A stretch of 64,000 bases of DNA from Acephala macrosclerotiorum (Eukaryota; Ascomycota; Leotiomycetes; Helotiales; Mollisiaceae), in assembly GCA_014904845.1 (NCBI GenBank), contig MU119215.1:399455-463454 (forward strand), written 5' to 3'. Numbering within the stretch: the first letter of the stretch is position 1; each line of letters begins with the position of its first letter. Shown here piece by piece: positions 1-11,754 of the stretch. The position numbers and the translations under genes were made by a program. The notes under the pieces were generated by a model. That model made no database searches. It had not been told where the DNA came from and saw only the letters and a list, made by a program, of their open reading frames with translations.

Positions 1-3000
1 GTTCTAATTATTCGTTATTTATAATTATATAATTTAATTTATTTATTATAATTTTTTTAAATTTTTTATTTAATATTAAAAAAAAAAAAAAAAAAATTTT
101 TTTTTTCGATTTTAAAATCTTTTTTTAATTTAAATATTAATATTAAATCGTATTTTTCAAACGAATATATTTTTATTAAAATAATTTTATTAAATAATCT
201 TATTATCGTTTTATTAATAATTTCTTATATAAATTTAAAAATCGATATAATTATATTATCGAAATTTATTATTGTAATAATTGAATTTATTATAATTTTT
301 TTAATTTTTTTTAAATAAATTTTATTTATAATTATTTAATTTTTTTTTTTTAATAAATTTTCAAATAAATTTATATTGTTTTTTTTTTTAATTTTAATAA
401 ATAAATTAATAATTTCATTATAATTTCTTATAATTAAAATACTATTAATTAATTTTTTATATTTTTCAATAATAATAATTAATATTGAAATTATTTGTTT
501 TTTTATTACGCGATTCAATATATATTTTTTTCGTTTATATAATTATTTATTTTGTTTTATTAATATTTCGTTTTAATACGTATTAATTTATTACGAAATT
601 TATATTTGTATTATTTGATTTTCTTTGTATTATTAAACTTTTTTTCTTTTAAATAATTCTAATAAAAATTTTTAAATTCTTTATTTTATTAAAATACTTT
701 TTTAATATTTAATAATTTTTTCAAATTATTTTTTTTCGTATATTTTTCAATAAATTATTAAAATTTTATAAAAATAATCGTATTTTTATTTTTTTTTTAA
801 ATTTTTTTTTAAAATACTTTTTAAAAATTTTTAAATTTATTAATTTTATATTAATTTCAATTTTTCATTTTTTAATATATATTAAAATTTTTATTTACAA
901 TAATATATAATTCGATTTTACGTTTATAATCAAATTAATTTATATTATAATTCTTTTTATATTAATACAAATGAAATCGAATATAATTTTTTTTTTATTA
1001 ATACGTTTATATCGTTAATTACTAAATAATTATCGAGCGTTTAATTAATTATTTTTTTAATCGATATTTTATTCTCGTTATAAATTTGTAATTCGTATTA
1101 ATTAAAATTTTTAATTATTATTTAATTATAAATTTTTAATATTATAATAATTTTTTTTACAATTTTATTATTATTTTTTTTATTTATTAAACGATATATA
1201 TTATATACGTATAATTCGTTTAATAATTTTATTAATACTATTTTTTTAATTTATTAATTATAAAAATATATAATTATATTTTTTTATATTCAATTTATAA
1301 TAAAATTTTGTATTATTATTTTTTTTTATTTACGTTTTTCAATAAAATTGTAATTTTTATATTTAAATAAAAAAATTTTCGATTTTATTATTTTTAATTA
1401 TTAATACTTTATTTTTAATTTTTTTAATAATTTTTTTAATAATTTAAAAAAATATACGATTAATTTGTAATCGTATTTTCTATTATAATAAAATACGTAT
1501 TGTAATAATTCGTTTTTACAAATTATTTTATAATAAATACATTTATATTTTTTATTTTTTTTATTTTTTTTAATACAATTTAAAATAATATTTTTAATAA
1601 TTCAAATAAAATCTCAATTTATTTTTTTTATTCAATATAATAAATTTTTTTTATTTATCAAAAAATTTAATATTTTTTTTTAATATTTTTTTTTTTTAAA
1701 AAAAAAAAATTTATTATTAAATTTTAATTTTTTTTTTTTAAAATTTTTTTAATTATTTTAAATTTATATTTATATACTTTTATAATTTTTTTCTTTATAT
1801 ATTTCTTAATAATATATTTTATATTTCGTTTTTAAAATTCTATTTTTTTAATCAAAATTTTTTTTCATTATTTTATTTTATTAATTACAATTATTTCAAA
1901 TTTTTTTTCGAATTTTTTTTTTTATTTTTTTTATTTTTATTTACTACGTAATTTTTTTACATATAATTACAATAATTTAAATCGTACGATTAATTTTCAA
2001 TATATTTAAATAATTATTATTTTCAAATATAAAACAAATTTAACGATTTATAATATATTAATTTAAAAATATATTTTTCAAATCGAAATACAAAAAAACT
2101 CGTAAATTTTTTTATAAATTTAATTTAAATTAAATCGATTTTAATCGTTTTTTCTATTTTTTTTTTTTTTTATAAATTAATAATATTTATTTACAATTAT
2201 TTTTTATAATTTTAATAATATATATTTTTTTTATTATTTATTATTAATAATTATATAATTTTATTAATCAATTGAATTTATATTAACGTTTTTTTAATTA
2301 TTTTAATTAATTTTTTTTTATTAAATATTATTAAATTATATTATTTAAATTTTGAATTTTATTACAGTTTTTATAATTTCTCGAATATTTTTTAAAATAA
2401 TATTATAAATTTATTATCGTATATTATTAAAATCAATATTTAATATATTTTTTATAAATATTATATTTTTAATAATTCGAATTAAAAATTTTTTTATAGT
2501 TTTTTATATTTATATTTTTTAAATCTTTTTTTAAATTATAATATTCTTAAAAATTTCAATTATTAAATTCGTATAATTAAATATTTTATTTTTATCGAAA
2601 ATTTTTTTTTTATTAAAAATCGAAATCGTAATTATAAATATTAATTTAATCGCCAATATTATAATTTATTATAATTATTGCGAATTAAATTTTTTTTATA
2701 TTATTTTCGTTTTTTCTTGAAAACGATATATTTTCGCGCTCGTTATTGTTTTTATTTATTTCTCAAAAAAAAAAAAAAAAAAATTTTATTTGAAATATTA
2801 TAAATAATTTTTTTTTTTTTTAATTTTTATTTTTTTTTTAAAATTTTTTTTAAATTTTTTTTTTTTTTTTTAAATATTATTAATTTTATTTTAAATAATA
2901 TTAATATATCAAATAAATTACAAATAAAATCTTTTAATAAAAATATATTAAATTTTTCTATTAATAATATTATTATTAAAAATTGATATTAGTTTTTAAA

Positions 3001-4240
3001 TCGAACAAATAATTATAACAATTTTTTAAAATACTTATAAAAATTATTATTTTATAAAAAACAATTTCTCGCGTTGTTTTATCGTTATTATTATTAATTT
3101 TAACGTTTTTATTATAAATAAACTCGCGCAAATTTTTTATTTTTTGTATTTAATTTTTTTTTTTTTATATTTTTCAAATTAATATTTTCAATTAAACAAT
3201 ATTCAAATAATTTTTTTTTTTAATACTCGATATAATATTTTTTTTAAAAATATTCTCGTTTTTATATAATATTAATTTTATAATTACTATTAATAAAAAT
3301 TTATTTATAGTATCAAAAAATTTAAATACGAAAAACAATAAAATCTTATATTATATAAATTTATTTTTTCGTTTTTAGTATTAAAATTTGATTTATTCTA
3401 TTTAAATAATATTCGATTTATACAAATAAAATCGTAAAATTATAAAATATATTCGTTATATAATTATTATTATTTCAAAAAAAAATATAAAAAAAAATTA
3501 ATTAAATTTAATATTTTTTATTTATAATTAAAATAATTCGTACTACGTAAATAATACGTAATTTAATAAAAATTAATATTAGTTTTTAAAACGAACAATT
3601 AATAAAACGAATAATCAAAAAATTAATATTAATTTTCAAAACGAACGATTAATTATTAAAAAATAAATACTTTATAAAAAAAATTTATAATCGAAAAAAT
3701 TTATACAAATTTAAAATTTAATAAATAATAATTAATAAATCGAAATTAACGTTTTTTAAATTATTATTAAATTGAAAATTTTAAAAAAAAATTAATTTTA
3801 TAATTATAAAAAAAAAATTATTAAAATTTAATAATAAATAAATAAATAAAATTGTATTAATAACTCGTATAATTATTATATTAAAAATTCAAATAATAAT
3901 TAATAAAATACGAAATATTAAAAAAAAATTTAAATTTTAAAATTTAAAATTTATATATATATATATATTTTTAAACGATTTTTATCGACGCAATCGATAT
4001 TTACGAAATTTTTAATACAATTTTTAAAGTTTTATTAAAAATTCTCTTTAAAATAAATAAAATATATCGATTTTTAATCGATATTTATTTTCGATTTTTA
4101 TTATATTTTATACAATTATTTTATTATCGATCTCTTATTAATAAATATCAATTTCTTTTCCATTTCTAAATACTCTTCGAAACTTGATTATAGGATTATT
4201 TCCATTTTTATCGACTAGCTATCGATATAAATCGATAAAA
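1..4240. repeat. Extreme AT-rich block, RIP-degraded repeat DNA
   Basis: Composition is almost entirely A and T, with long homopolymer runs and a TA microsatellite near 3955-3968. The few guanines mostly sit in CpG, and stop codons are frequent in every frame. Only one 60-codon open frame exists (336-518 minus), low-complexity Lys/Ile/Asn and not credible. This is what repeat-induced point mutation leaves behind: C-to-T changes on both strands that spare CpG. The original element, probably a transposon, is not recognisable. The edge is sharp, at about 4150-4260, where normal composition begins. No telomere repeat is visible, so this is more likely an internal AT-rich isochore than a chromosome end. 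Confidence 0.88.
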
Positions 4241-4353
4241 AGTGATATATATAGACCCAGTACTGCCGTAGGGTCGTCCAGCTCTTACCTTGGAACTAAC
4301 CCTGTGTCCTTGGGCCGGCACCTCCTTCTGCTAATCTCACTTCCTCGGAGCCC

Positions 4354-6505
4354 ATGATGTCTCAGCATAATTTTGCGAATACCACATCCTCAAGGCCTTC
4401 AACGTCGATTCAGACATTGAATCCTTCCCCGACGTCTGTCTCCGTGAACAGCTTCTCCATCTTTCCTTCTTCAAATAGCTTAGAAAGCAATATTTCTACA
4501 CCCTCCTCGCCGTCGTCCGCCTCCAATATCGACATCGTCACAAGCGCCTCTCCAATTGCCTCCTCACCAACCGGTATTCCGTCCAGTTCATCGTCTGTAT
4601 CAAGACGATCTACCCTTTCATCGACAAGTATACCCTCTGCCTTTGACTTATGCGCTTCGTTACTTCCTTCGTCATCGCCAGTTGCTTCGTCGACGTTGAG
4701 CTCTTCATCGGTTCTCAATCCTACTTTACCAACAAACAGTGCATCTAAGACATTCCCTCAACCAACATACGGAAATACCACATCGGCCGGGTTCCAAACG
4801 CTTTCAACAACTTCGTCGTCGCTCTCTTCGTTGCCTTCGAGTTCTCTACTAGCTCTCAGTATCTCGACCCCAACCAATTCCGCACCCAAAATTTCCGTTC
4901 GACCCACGTCAACAAATAGACCATTGTCAGGATCACAAACATCTTCTTCATCACCTCCCTCAACTTCATTGACTGCTACCACTGTTTGTAGCCCAGCCTC
5001 TTCGGGTGCTATCATTCCACAACCATCAAATGGGCTCAATTTATTGCAAGTCGGACCAGGTGATGCATCGTATGATCTAAGCCAGTCCGACTTCCTAGAC
5101 TCTATCAGCTTCCCCAATAGCCTTGAATGCCGCGAGAATCTGGTCTTCTTATACCTAGGAACGGCTGTGCCGGCCCTTGATACATATACCACTACCGAGT
5201 ATGTTGCGTTCGCTATTAGTTACGCAGCTCTTGTTCTTGGTAGAAGAGCGACTATTCTCGCAAGGTCTCGAGGAAATTTAAATGTCCAATGGGCGTTAAA
5301 ATATTAGCCGTCGACACGGACAGACTTGATGAACTACGCTGGAATCTCACCAGATTATGACGGCACTATTGAAGCTGATTTCCTTTGCGATCCAGGCAAG
5401 CTTCTGACACAAGACATCGGTGCACAACTCGAGCAGCTCCTTGTTGAAGGTGGAATTTCAGGCGACCTCGCTTCCATCCTCAGAATCGAAAAGGCACCGC
5501 CCACCGCCGAACAATTCAAACTGTATTGTTAGGCTTGATGTCGGGTAATGTGACGATTCTAGAGACAAACTCGGCCGCAAATACAAGCAGCTCTATCACT
5601 AGAGCCATTACAATTTCATCAACAGCCACTACAGTTTCAAGAACCTCAACATGTCAAGCTCTGTCTATCATTCCCACCGAAATACTGAGAAAGAGGGCAG
5701 TCTCATTCAGCACCCTTTAGCAGCTGGCATACGAGGCTCGAACCGTTGAAGCCGAAATCAACAAGCGTGCCATCACTGGCATCTCAAGAGGCAAGGCACC
5801 AGTGGCAATCCTTCGGCACTCGCGCAGCTCATAGCCAGTCTTGCTGGTCCAATTTCTAAAGTAGTTTCTTCCTTGGCCTTCCGGCCTGGCTCTGTACTCG
5901 AAGTTGTGTTGGCTAATGTTGTCGGGAATCTCTTAGATCTCCAACTACCAGCCATTATTCGGCAAGGCTGTCTACCCGCAGTCTGGCAACAGACCCACTT
6001 TAGTAATTTCGTCACTATTCTCGCGATTGACCACGGTAATGGAGCTGGAAATCTTGCATTTGTTCCTACAACCACCATATTCAGTCTTGCAGACGAGGTC
6101 GTCCGGCCTCAAGGCGCGACTAGGTTCGAGAACGCTAGTGGATATCTCTTGAATGCCTCCAGCATTTACATTCAAGACAATGGAGGCTGCCATGCCGTCC
6201 TGGAAGCGTGGGTAGACGGTTCACCGACTGTTATTACACATGAAGATGTTTCATACTCTGGTATGGGTGTCGCCGTTACAGTGGAAGCAGTCAAGGGTGG
6301 TGGAGAAGTCACTCCTGACATGATCGATCTCAACGTGAGATGCGCTCTTGTGTCACCACTATTAACTACCCAACAAGTTGTTGCTCAAGAAGTGACAATT
6401 CCAGATGCTTTGCTAAGAGTTATCGTTAGCGGTGGAGATGAGACAGCGGCTGACTTCATAGCTGCTGAGCTAGCGATCAAGCCGTACGCTAGTATTACGT
6501 TTTGA
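4354..6505 (+). pseudogene. Ser/Thr-rich protein gene, frameshifted
   Basis: Protein-like sequence runs along the whole span but changes frame several times. The first open frame (4354-5307) is a long Ser/Thr/Pro-rich segment followed by an ordinary globular stretch near 5080-5260. A short run in another frame at about 5258-5345 and a return to the first frame at 5326-5529 read as one continuing protein. The frame shifts again near 5720-5790 and finishes in a third frame from about 5795 to 6505, which reads smoothly (AQLIASLAGPISK near 5822) to a TGA at 6503. Two of the stops that close these open frames are TAG (5305, 5718); one could be CAG changed by a C-to-T transition. Introns explain the breaks poorly, because the best candidate sites do not keep the frame. 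The family is unknown. Position next to the RIP block suggests decay by RIP leakage, an inference. Confidence 0.5.
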
Positions 6506-7327
6506 TTGGAAACATTGGGAGTTGGTTTTAAAGCGTTGCTAATACACAATAGGTAATCCTTCTCACTATGTATGTCTCAGTAAATATTGGTTATACATCA
6601 CCTACTGTAGCAAGTACTTGGCTGATTCAGCCCGGATATTGATCACTGTTTGGCTTACTGTGCTTGTCATAAGGGGTTGAACCACTTTCTACTTCTTTCT
6701 AAAAAATTTCTAGCTTGATGTCTGTCGTCGCTTCTTTATTGTTTGTGATGTTGTCTTATGCATCCGTTGTTGACGTAGGTCAATGGGCGCAGGAGGATGG
6801 TGACACAAGAGAGAGAGCCACACAGTCAAGATACCAGTCCAACTCCAACAATATTTCTTCTGCTTTGGGCAAAAGCATACTCCAACGAACTGGAACATGG
6901 AGGGCATCGAAGATGTATGTGGAAAGTAATATGCGTATCACATAATTACGTTTCACCAACAATTATTTTTTGAGAGTTGCCATCCTGGAGTTACTGAATC
7001 CAGTAGTCTACTTTTAAGATTCTAATGTCCTGGATAGCTGTGGGAAAAATTAGTGCGGTGGCGTAAAGAATAATGAGTCGCATGCATAGGGGCTGTGACA
7101 AGAGTCACAAGGTTCATTTCAAACACAAGCTCGAAGAGGCGAAGAAAGCATTTCACTATCATCTACAAAACATCAGTTCAATCAAGTCCAATTTTCAAGG
7201 TGTTCAACTTATTTTCATTAATTCTCGTCGATCCACCACGACGACGCATGCTATTTATCATTTATCGTCTCATCATTTCATGCTCCAAACTCCACCAGGG
7301 GGTATCATCTCGTAACATCCCTCGTCT
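6506..7327. other. Intergenic, no gene seen
   Basis: This holds only short overlapping open frames in both strands without protein-like composition. It lies between the end of the broken locus and the 3' end of the minus-strand gene that begins at 7328. I see no RNA gene or repeat. Confidence 0.6.
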
Positions 7328-8512
7328 CTACTCTGCCGTTCCGATATCAAAACCCAGCTCGCCTGCGCCCTGTGGCGGATCCTCGTCTTCATCTTCGTCA
7401 CTCCCTTCATTCACAAACTTCTCGGATTCAAGGGTGCCTTCCTCGCGCTCAGCCTTGTTCTCGTTCTCGAACAATGCGGTGCTCAATTTGCTCTCAAATC
7501 CCGCCCGCACCGCCCAGCGTCGGTGTCTCGGAGCCTTCGCATGCCGAATTGCGTTGAACACCCTTTGCGCTGTGATGTCTGGTTGGAATGGATTCTTTAC
7601 GAACAATACATCACCGCTCCATCGAGATCTTTGGGCTTCTTTCGCCTTTTTCCAGATATTCGTGGCCGACATTCGCTCCTGGTACAATGGATGATCTTCG
7701 TCTTCGAACCAGGAAACAAACTTTCTTCGATCATTCTGTGCCTGGGACAGGAAAGAGCGTCCCAACTTCGTACAAGTAGCGATCCGCTTTTCCTCGTCAG
7801 AGGTCTTCGGATGGAATGGCATATAGAACCTGGGACAATTCGGAGGGTCGAAGTCTCCGATGCCGGAGTAGGTCTGGAAGACATCGCTTGCTTCCGCTGC
7901 CTCCTCATTCCTCTTCCTTCTATCGTACATGTCCCGTTTGGCAAAGATCGATTCTTGCTCCTCCTCCCAGTGTGTTATGAAAGCCAAGTCTTGTTCGAAG
8001 TCGGATCGGTACTTGAGATGTAAGAAGGGGCCGGATGATGGGAAAGGTAGCGCCAGCGGGACGTGGGGTGGTCTGGGGAGTCCGATGTTGTCGAAGTGCT
8101 CCAGGGGTAGGCGGACAACGTCGCTGTTTGGCTTGTATGAACCTCCTCCGAGTAGTGTGGGGTCAAAATAGTTGGTGGCAGGTTCGTCGTCGTCGTCTTC
8201 TTCATCGTCGTCTGAGCTGGAGGAGGAGGAGGGAGGAGGAGAGCGTGGGGAGGATTGGATGTCGTTGGGGACCGAGTCATCGAGCTGTCTTAAATCAGGA
8301 GGCGGTCGATTGAGGCATCCGACATTGGGTCGTCTGGCTGATTGGCTTGAACGGGGGCATGGATTGGCACGAGTGCAGGTACAGAGTCTCTGACCGCAGC
8401 ACCAGGCGAAGTCTTCGCTGTCGCGGGAGCTGCGAGGAGTGCCCTCGAGCCTTTGTCGTTTGGAAAATCGATTGCCGTCGTCGTCATCGTCTCTTGCTCG
8501 CATCATTGGCAT
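7328..8512 (-). CDS. Uncharacterised acidic nuclear-type protein
   Basis: An intronless reading frame of 394 codons from the ATG at 8512; the frame is open upstream to 8638, giving 436 residues if an earlier ATG is used. I prefer 8512 because the protein then starts MPMMRARDDDDD and is charged throughout. Visible parts are an N-terminal basic/acidic patch with a possible nuclear localisation signal (KRQR), a poly-Ser run followed by an Asp/Glu tract, a conserved-looking middle rich in aromatic and charged residues (HWEEEQESIFAKRD), and an acidic C-terminal tail. No enzyme motif was recognised. Frame 8290-8487 minus also looks protein-like, so a misread or intron in the N-terminal third is possible. 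Function unknown; a fungal lineage-specific nuclear protein is a guess. Confidence 0.6.
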   Translation of the reverse strand: MPMMRARDDDDDGNRFSKRQRLEGTPRSSRDSEDFAWCCGQRLCTCTRANPCPRSSQSARRPNVGCLNRPPPDLRQLDDSVPNDIQSSPRSPPPSSSSSSDDDEEDDDDEPATNYFDPTLLGGGSYKPNSDVVRLPLEHFDNIGLPRPPHVPLALPFPSSGPFLHLKYRSDFEQDLAFITHWEEEQESIFAKRDMYDRRKRNEEAAEASDVFQTYSGIGDFDPPNCPRFYMPFHPKTSDEEKRIATCTKLGRSFLSQAQNDRRKFVSWFEDEDHPLYQERMSATNIWKKAKEAQRSRWSGDVLFVKNPFQPDITAQRVFNAIRHAKAPRHRRWAVRAGFESKLSTALFENENKAEREEGTLESEKFVNEGSDEDEDEDPPQGAGELGFDIGTAE

Positions 8513-8639
8513 CTTGGATGGTGTGTTGCGTCTCTCCTTATCTCCAGGACAGGAAATATGAGGTTGAAGGTGGTGGGGAAGATGATCGAGTGGTCGAGAA
8601 ATGGTGTACCAGGAATTGAGCTCAGCGTCGAGGAACAAG

Positions 8640-9850
8640 TGTCTTTTGAACTAGAGAAGTATTGTTACAGTCTTGCCGGGCAACCGTTGAAGCTCGAAGG
8701 AGTTGGTTGTGCGAGAAGAAAGTTTCGAGTTGCGTGGAAAAAGAAAATTTTCAAGGGCAGGTATGTGGGCATTTATTTCGAAGCTGAGTATGATGGTTGG
8801 AAGCAAGTGCACAATTGTTACATCTTAGCATTGTGATGGTGGGTGACAATGGCAGTCCGCTTCACAATACTAAGTGATATTGTCAGTGAATTGGTCGTCA
8901 CGTGGCGCTTGATTGTGAATGGCACAGGGTGGCTTGAGATTATGACGCACAAAGTTCAATCACAAACATATTGAATTAGAAACGGTAGTTGCGGAATTGA
9001 GGAGGTGAGGAGGAGTAGACTTTTTGATACTCCCCGTATGAAAGGAGGTTTTCGCGCGAGATTGCAGCACCACCTTAATTTAAGAAGAAGATTCATGAGG
9101 AGTTTGATCTGAACTATAAAGCCATTATCTACTTGTAGAATTGTAATTATTCTTTGGATCTGGGTTCGGGTTCGAATCCCGTTTTCATTGTGCTGTTTGC
9201 GTCGTCGCATTCCTAGTCAAGAGAAGAAAGGGGCTCGCTCGCTTACGGTGAGCAAGTGGACCTCATGAAATAAGTACCTAGGTAAGCAATTTTCCTTTCT
9301 ACAGTTTTCTATATTTGGTGGCATTGCATTGAGTTCTCTTCCATTTTAAGATACTCCACTTTGAAACTTTTGACGTGGGAAGTGTTTTTGGAATGTCTTT
9401 GAGTGGTAGCGTCATGCCGGGTAGTGCTTTACTCGGTCCCAAAAAAATCTTCCTCTTTCTAGGGCTCGAATGAAGATCCAACACCTCAATCCCTGGAATG
9501 ATTATTTCGGCGTATCGAGAATTAAGATGTATAGAAAGCATAGAAAGCCAACAAGGAGACGGTCATCGAGGCTGAGGAATTGTTCATTTAGTCACGTGTC
9601 ATTTCCGACCTCAGGAAGAACCTCTTGAAAGTGATTAGGATGACTACCATGCCTCCTATATTTGGATAGCTGAAATGGCCAAGAGTATTCCGAGGAACTT
9701 TTATCTAGCACATGGGGTACAGACTGTCTCGATTTTCCATAGGGCTGTGTAGGCCTGAACTTATCATTGTGGGAGCATTGGAAGAAGTTTCAACAGCTTT
9801 GGGGCTTGGGATGATAAATCATCGTGTTTCTATTATGGGCTCAACTCCAC
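8640..9850. other. Intergenic, no gene seen
   Basis: Only short, low-quality open frames occur. A motif like a tRNA T-arm lies near 9168-9182 (GGGTTCGAATCCC), but no matching acceptor stem or anticodon arm could be built around it. It is not annotated as a tRNA. Confidence 0.5.
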
Positions 9851-9852
9851 TG

Positions 9853-10175
9853 TCAAGTATCTACCTCGATATTCCACCCTTGCTCACGATCCTCCCATAC
9901 CCTCGAATCCTTCAGAAACCAAGCCTGCCGACTCCTCATCCATACACGAACAAAGCTATACCCATCATATCGGTCTGCCAGAAGACACCACAACACAGCA
10001 CCATAACTTTGAAATCCTTGTGGAATTCGTTCTTAATTTGTGGATGGGAACCTCGGTCTTGCACTGCGATTTTATAGGCAATAGACGGGCGGGGTGCGCT
10101 TTCGGGGGCTGGGGATAGGAAGTAAACGACATGAGTAACGGGAAAATCTACCGTGCTTTGTGTGGATGGTGCCAC
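9853..10175 (-). pseudogene. Possible protein-coding remnant, frame-broken
   Basis: Two adjacent minus-strand frames both look like real protein and overlap. The upstream one (from 10175) reads through YKIAVQDRGSHPQI and becomes poor after about 10010. A second frame, open from about 10035 to a stop at 9853, reads VWMRSRQAWFLKDSRVWED. Joining them needs a frameshift near 10005-10020; no good intron is visible there. I do not recognise the family. It may be the 3' end of a decayed gene or a chance pair of open frames. Confidence 0.25.
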
Positions 10176-10288
10176 TGTAGTTTATTCGATTGAGAGAGGT
10201 AGTAAATAATGAAATCTCGCTTGAGCCCCGAGGTTTGTGTATGCTTTTGTTTGCTTAGCTTTGGATCTGGAAACACTACGGCTCTTAG

Positions 10289-10849
10289 GCCTGGTGGACT
10301 GCGTCAAGCTCTGATGGTATCATTACATCTGTAGATAATAGCAGGAAAGCTGTTAACAGTGAGGAGGCAGAGAAAAGAAGGGATGAATCTATTCGCTTTT
10401 TGCCTCTAATTGCCACCAATGAGAAGCTTTCAAAGATCGAAGTATTCAAACAACAGCTGAGTTGTGAAGTACCAAGCGAAGTAATTGTCAACAAGCAGGA
10501 AAGAAAGAGATCGGCAGGCACGACTACCGTCCCTATGCAGATCTCCACCTTTAACTTCGAAGTTGTTGGCTCTCCCAAGATCACTGGATCATTCCATCCG
10601 GGCACTTCGAGATCCCATTCAACCTCCTTCATTACAGTCGATCCGAAAGTCCCAGGATTCTCTGAAGACCACTTGCCTTTAAGTAAGAAACAAGTGAACA
10701 TACAACCACTAGCAACCACGTCCCTCCTGCCTTCCCTTTTCAATTCGACCTCCCAACCGCTTCTATGCACAAACAAAAAATTTCTCCATCGGCATCACCG
10801 AAGGGTCCTACCCCTAGAACCCCGACATATGCAGCAGATCTCCCGCTGA
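10289..10849 (+). CDS. Possible exon of an unknown protein
   Basis: The frame is open from just after a TAG at 10286-10288, which could be an intron acceptor, to a stop at 10847. The translation is protein-like (for example IATNEKLSKIEVFK, encoded near 10409-10450) with no low complexity. No in-frame ATG precedes the good part, so an upstream exon would be needed. After an A-rich run near 10776-10782 another frame continues as plausible protein to about 10934, so a frameshift or second intron is possible. No domain is recognised. This could be a real but poorly defined gene or a decaying one. Confidence 0.28.
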   Translation, partial: AWWTASSSDGIITSVDNSRKAVNSEEAEKRRDESIRFLPLIATNEKLSKIEVFKQQLSCEVPSEVIVNKQERKRSAGTTTVPMQISTFNFEVVGSPKITGSFHPGTSRSHSTSFITVDPKVPGFSEDHLPLSKKQVNIQPLATTSLLPSLFNSTSQPLLCTNKKFLHRHHRRVLPLEPRHMQQISR

Positions 10850-10934
10850 AGCCCCCAATGAAATCTTGGCATTTCACCTCCTACCTCGAAACTCGACTTC
10901 GCCTTCCGTTTAAATTTCGGTTCCACGTTGATAT

Positions 10935-11754
10935 GTCCACTTAATGGCGCCTTTGATTCATGGGTAAGTCAATCGAGTCAATCAGGAGAGAGGAGAAGTA
11001 TTTGTTGCAAATCGCACGGAGACCATGGAGACTCCGTAAGGTCCGCGGAGGTGGAGGGGAGGTGCATGAAAGCTGAGAGGGGTGGAATGTTGTTGGAGAT
11101 TATGAGATGCGGGTGGCATGATGAGATGGATGATTGGTGAAGAGAGAATGGAGAGGTTTGGTTTTGCGTTTTTGTGTTTCTTGATAAAAGAGGTGATGCG
11201 GTGTGAAAGTGGTGTCGGTCCACAAACTGCCGTTTGCATTTTCTACTATTCTAGCTAGGGTTGCTCTTCTCTCCCTCAAAATCTTCAATATCATCATACA
11301 ACAATGGACAGAATGTGGAAAGTAGCTATAAGCTCTCTTGATTTTCCTATTTATACTGGAATTCAGCCAATGCGCCATGACCATCCAGCAAAATGTAGAG
11401 AGGGAAAGACCTACCGCTCACTTACCACGAAACACGATGCTCGCTCCCTCATTCGACGACTCTTACCACTTGACAGTCTCCCTAAAAAATGGTAAGTAGT
11501 TTTCTCTTCTAGGCTCATAGGACCTAGGCGATTCCAGATTCGGAACCCTTCTCGCCTGCTGTGAAGCGCAAACTTGAACATCGAAAATAAAGATCATTGA
11601 ACACAACGGCAACACCATCCTGAGAGATGAAGGCAAGCACAGACAACAGCTTTGAATGGGGGGGGAAATCTCAACATAGAACACTTTTATTAACCTCATT
11701 ACCGTATTACTCATTACCGATACAAACGGGGCCTCCTTTCCCCTGCCTTCTCAC
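10935..11754. other. Intergenic, no gene seen
   Basis: Short open frames in all six frames, none with convincing composition. It lies downstream of the convergent end of the L-asparaginase gene. A G-run (eight or more G) occurs near 11658-11666. Confidence 0.5.

Noticed and set aside
336..518. 60-codon minus-strand open frame in the AT-rich block
   Set aside because: Low-complexity Ile/Lys/Asn translation is expected from AT-rich DNA by chance.
4410..5192. Acidic minus-strand frames opposite the Ser-rich region
   Set aside because: They are antisense shadows of the Ser/Thr codons; Glu/Asp-rich composition is the mirror of TC-rich codons.
9150..9200. T-arm-like motif GGGTTCGAATCCC suggesting a tRNA gene
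   Set aside because: The T-stem has a mismatch, no upstream sequence pairs with the bases after it as an acceptor stem, and no anticodon arm could be drawn.
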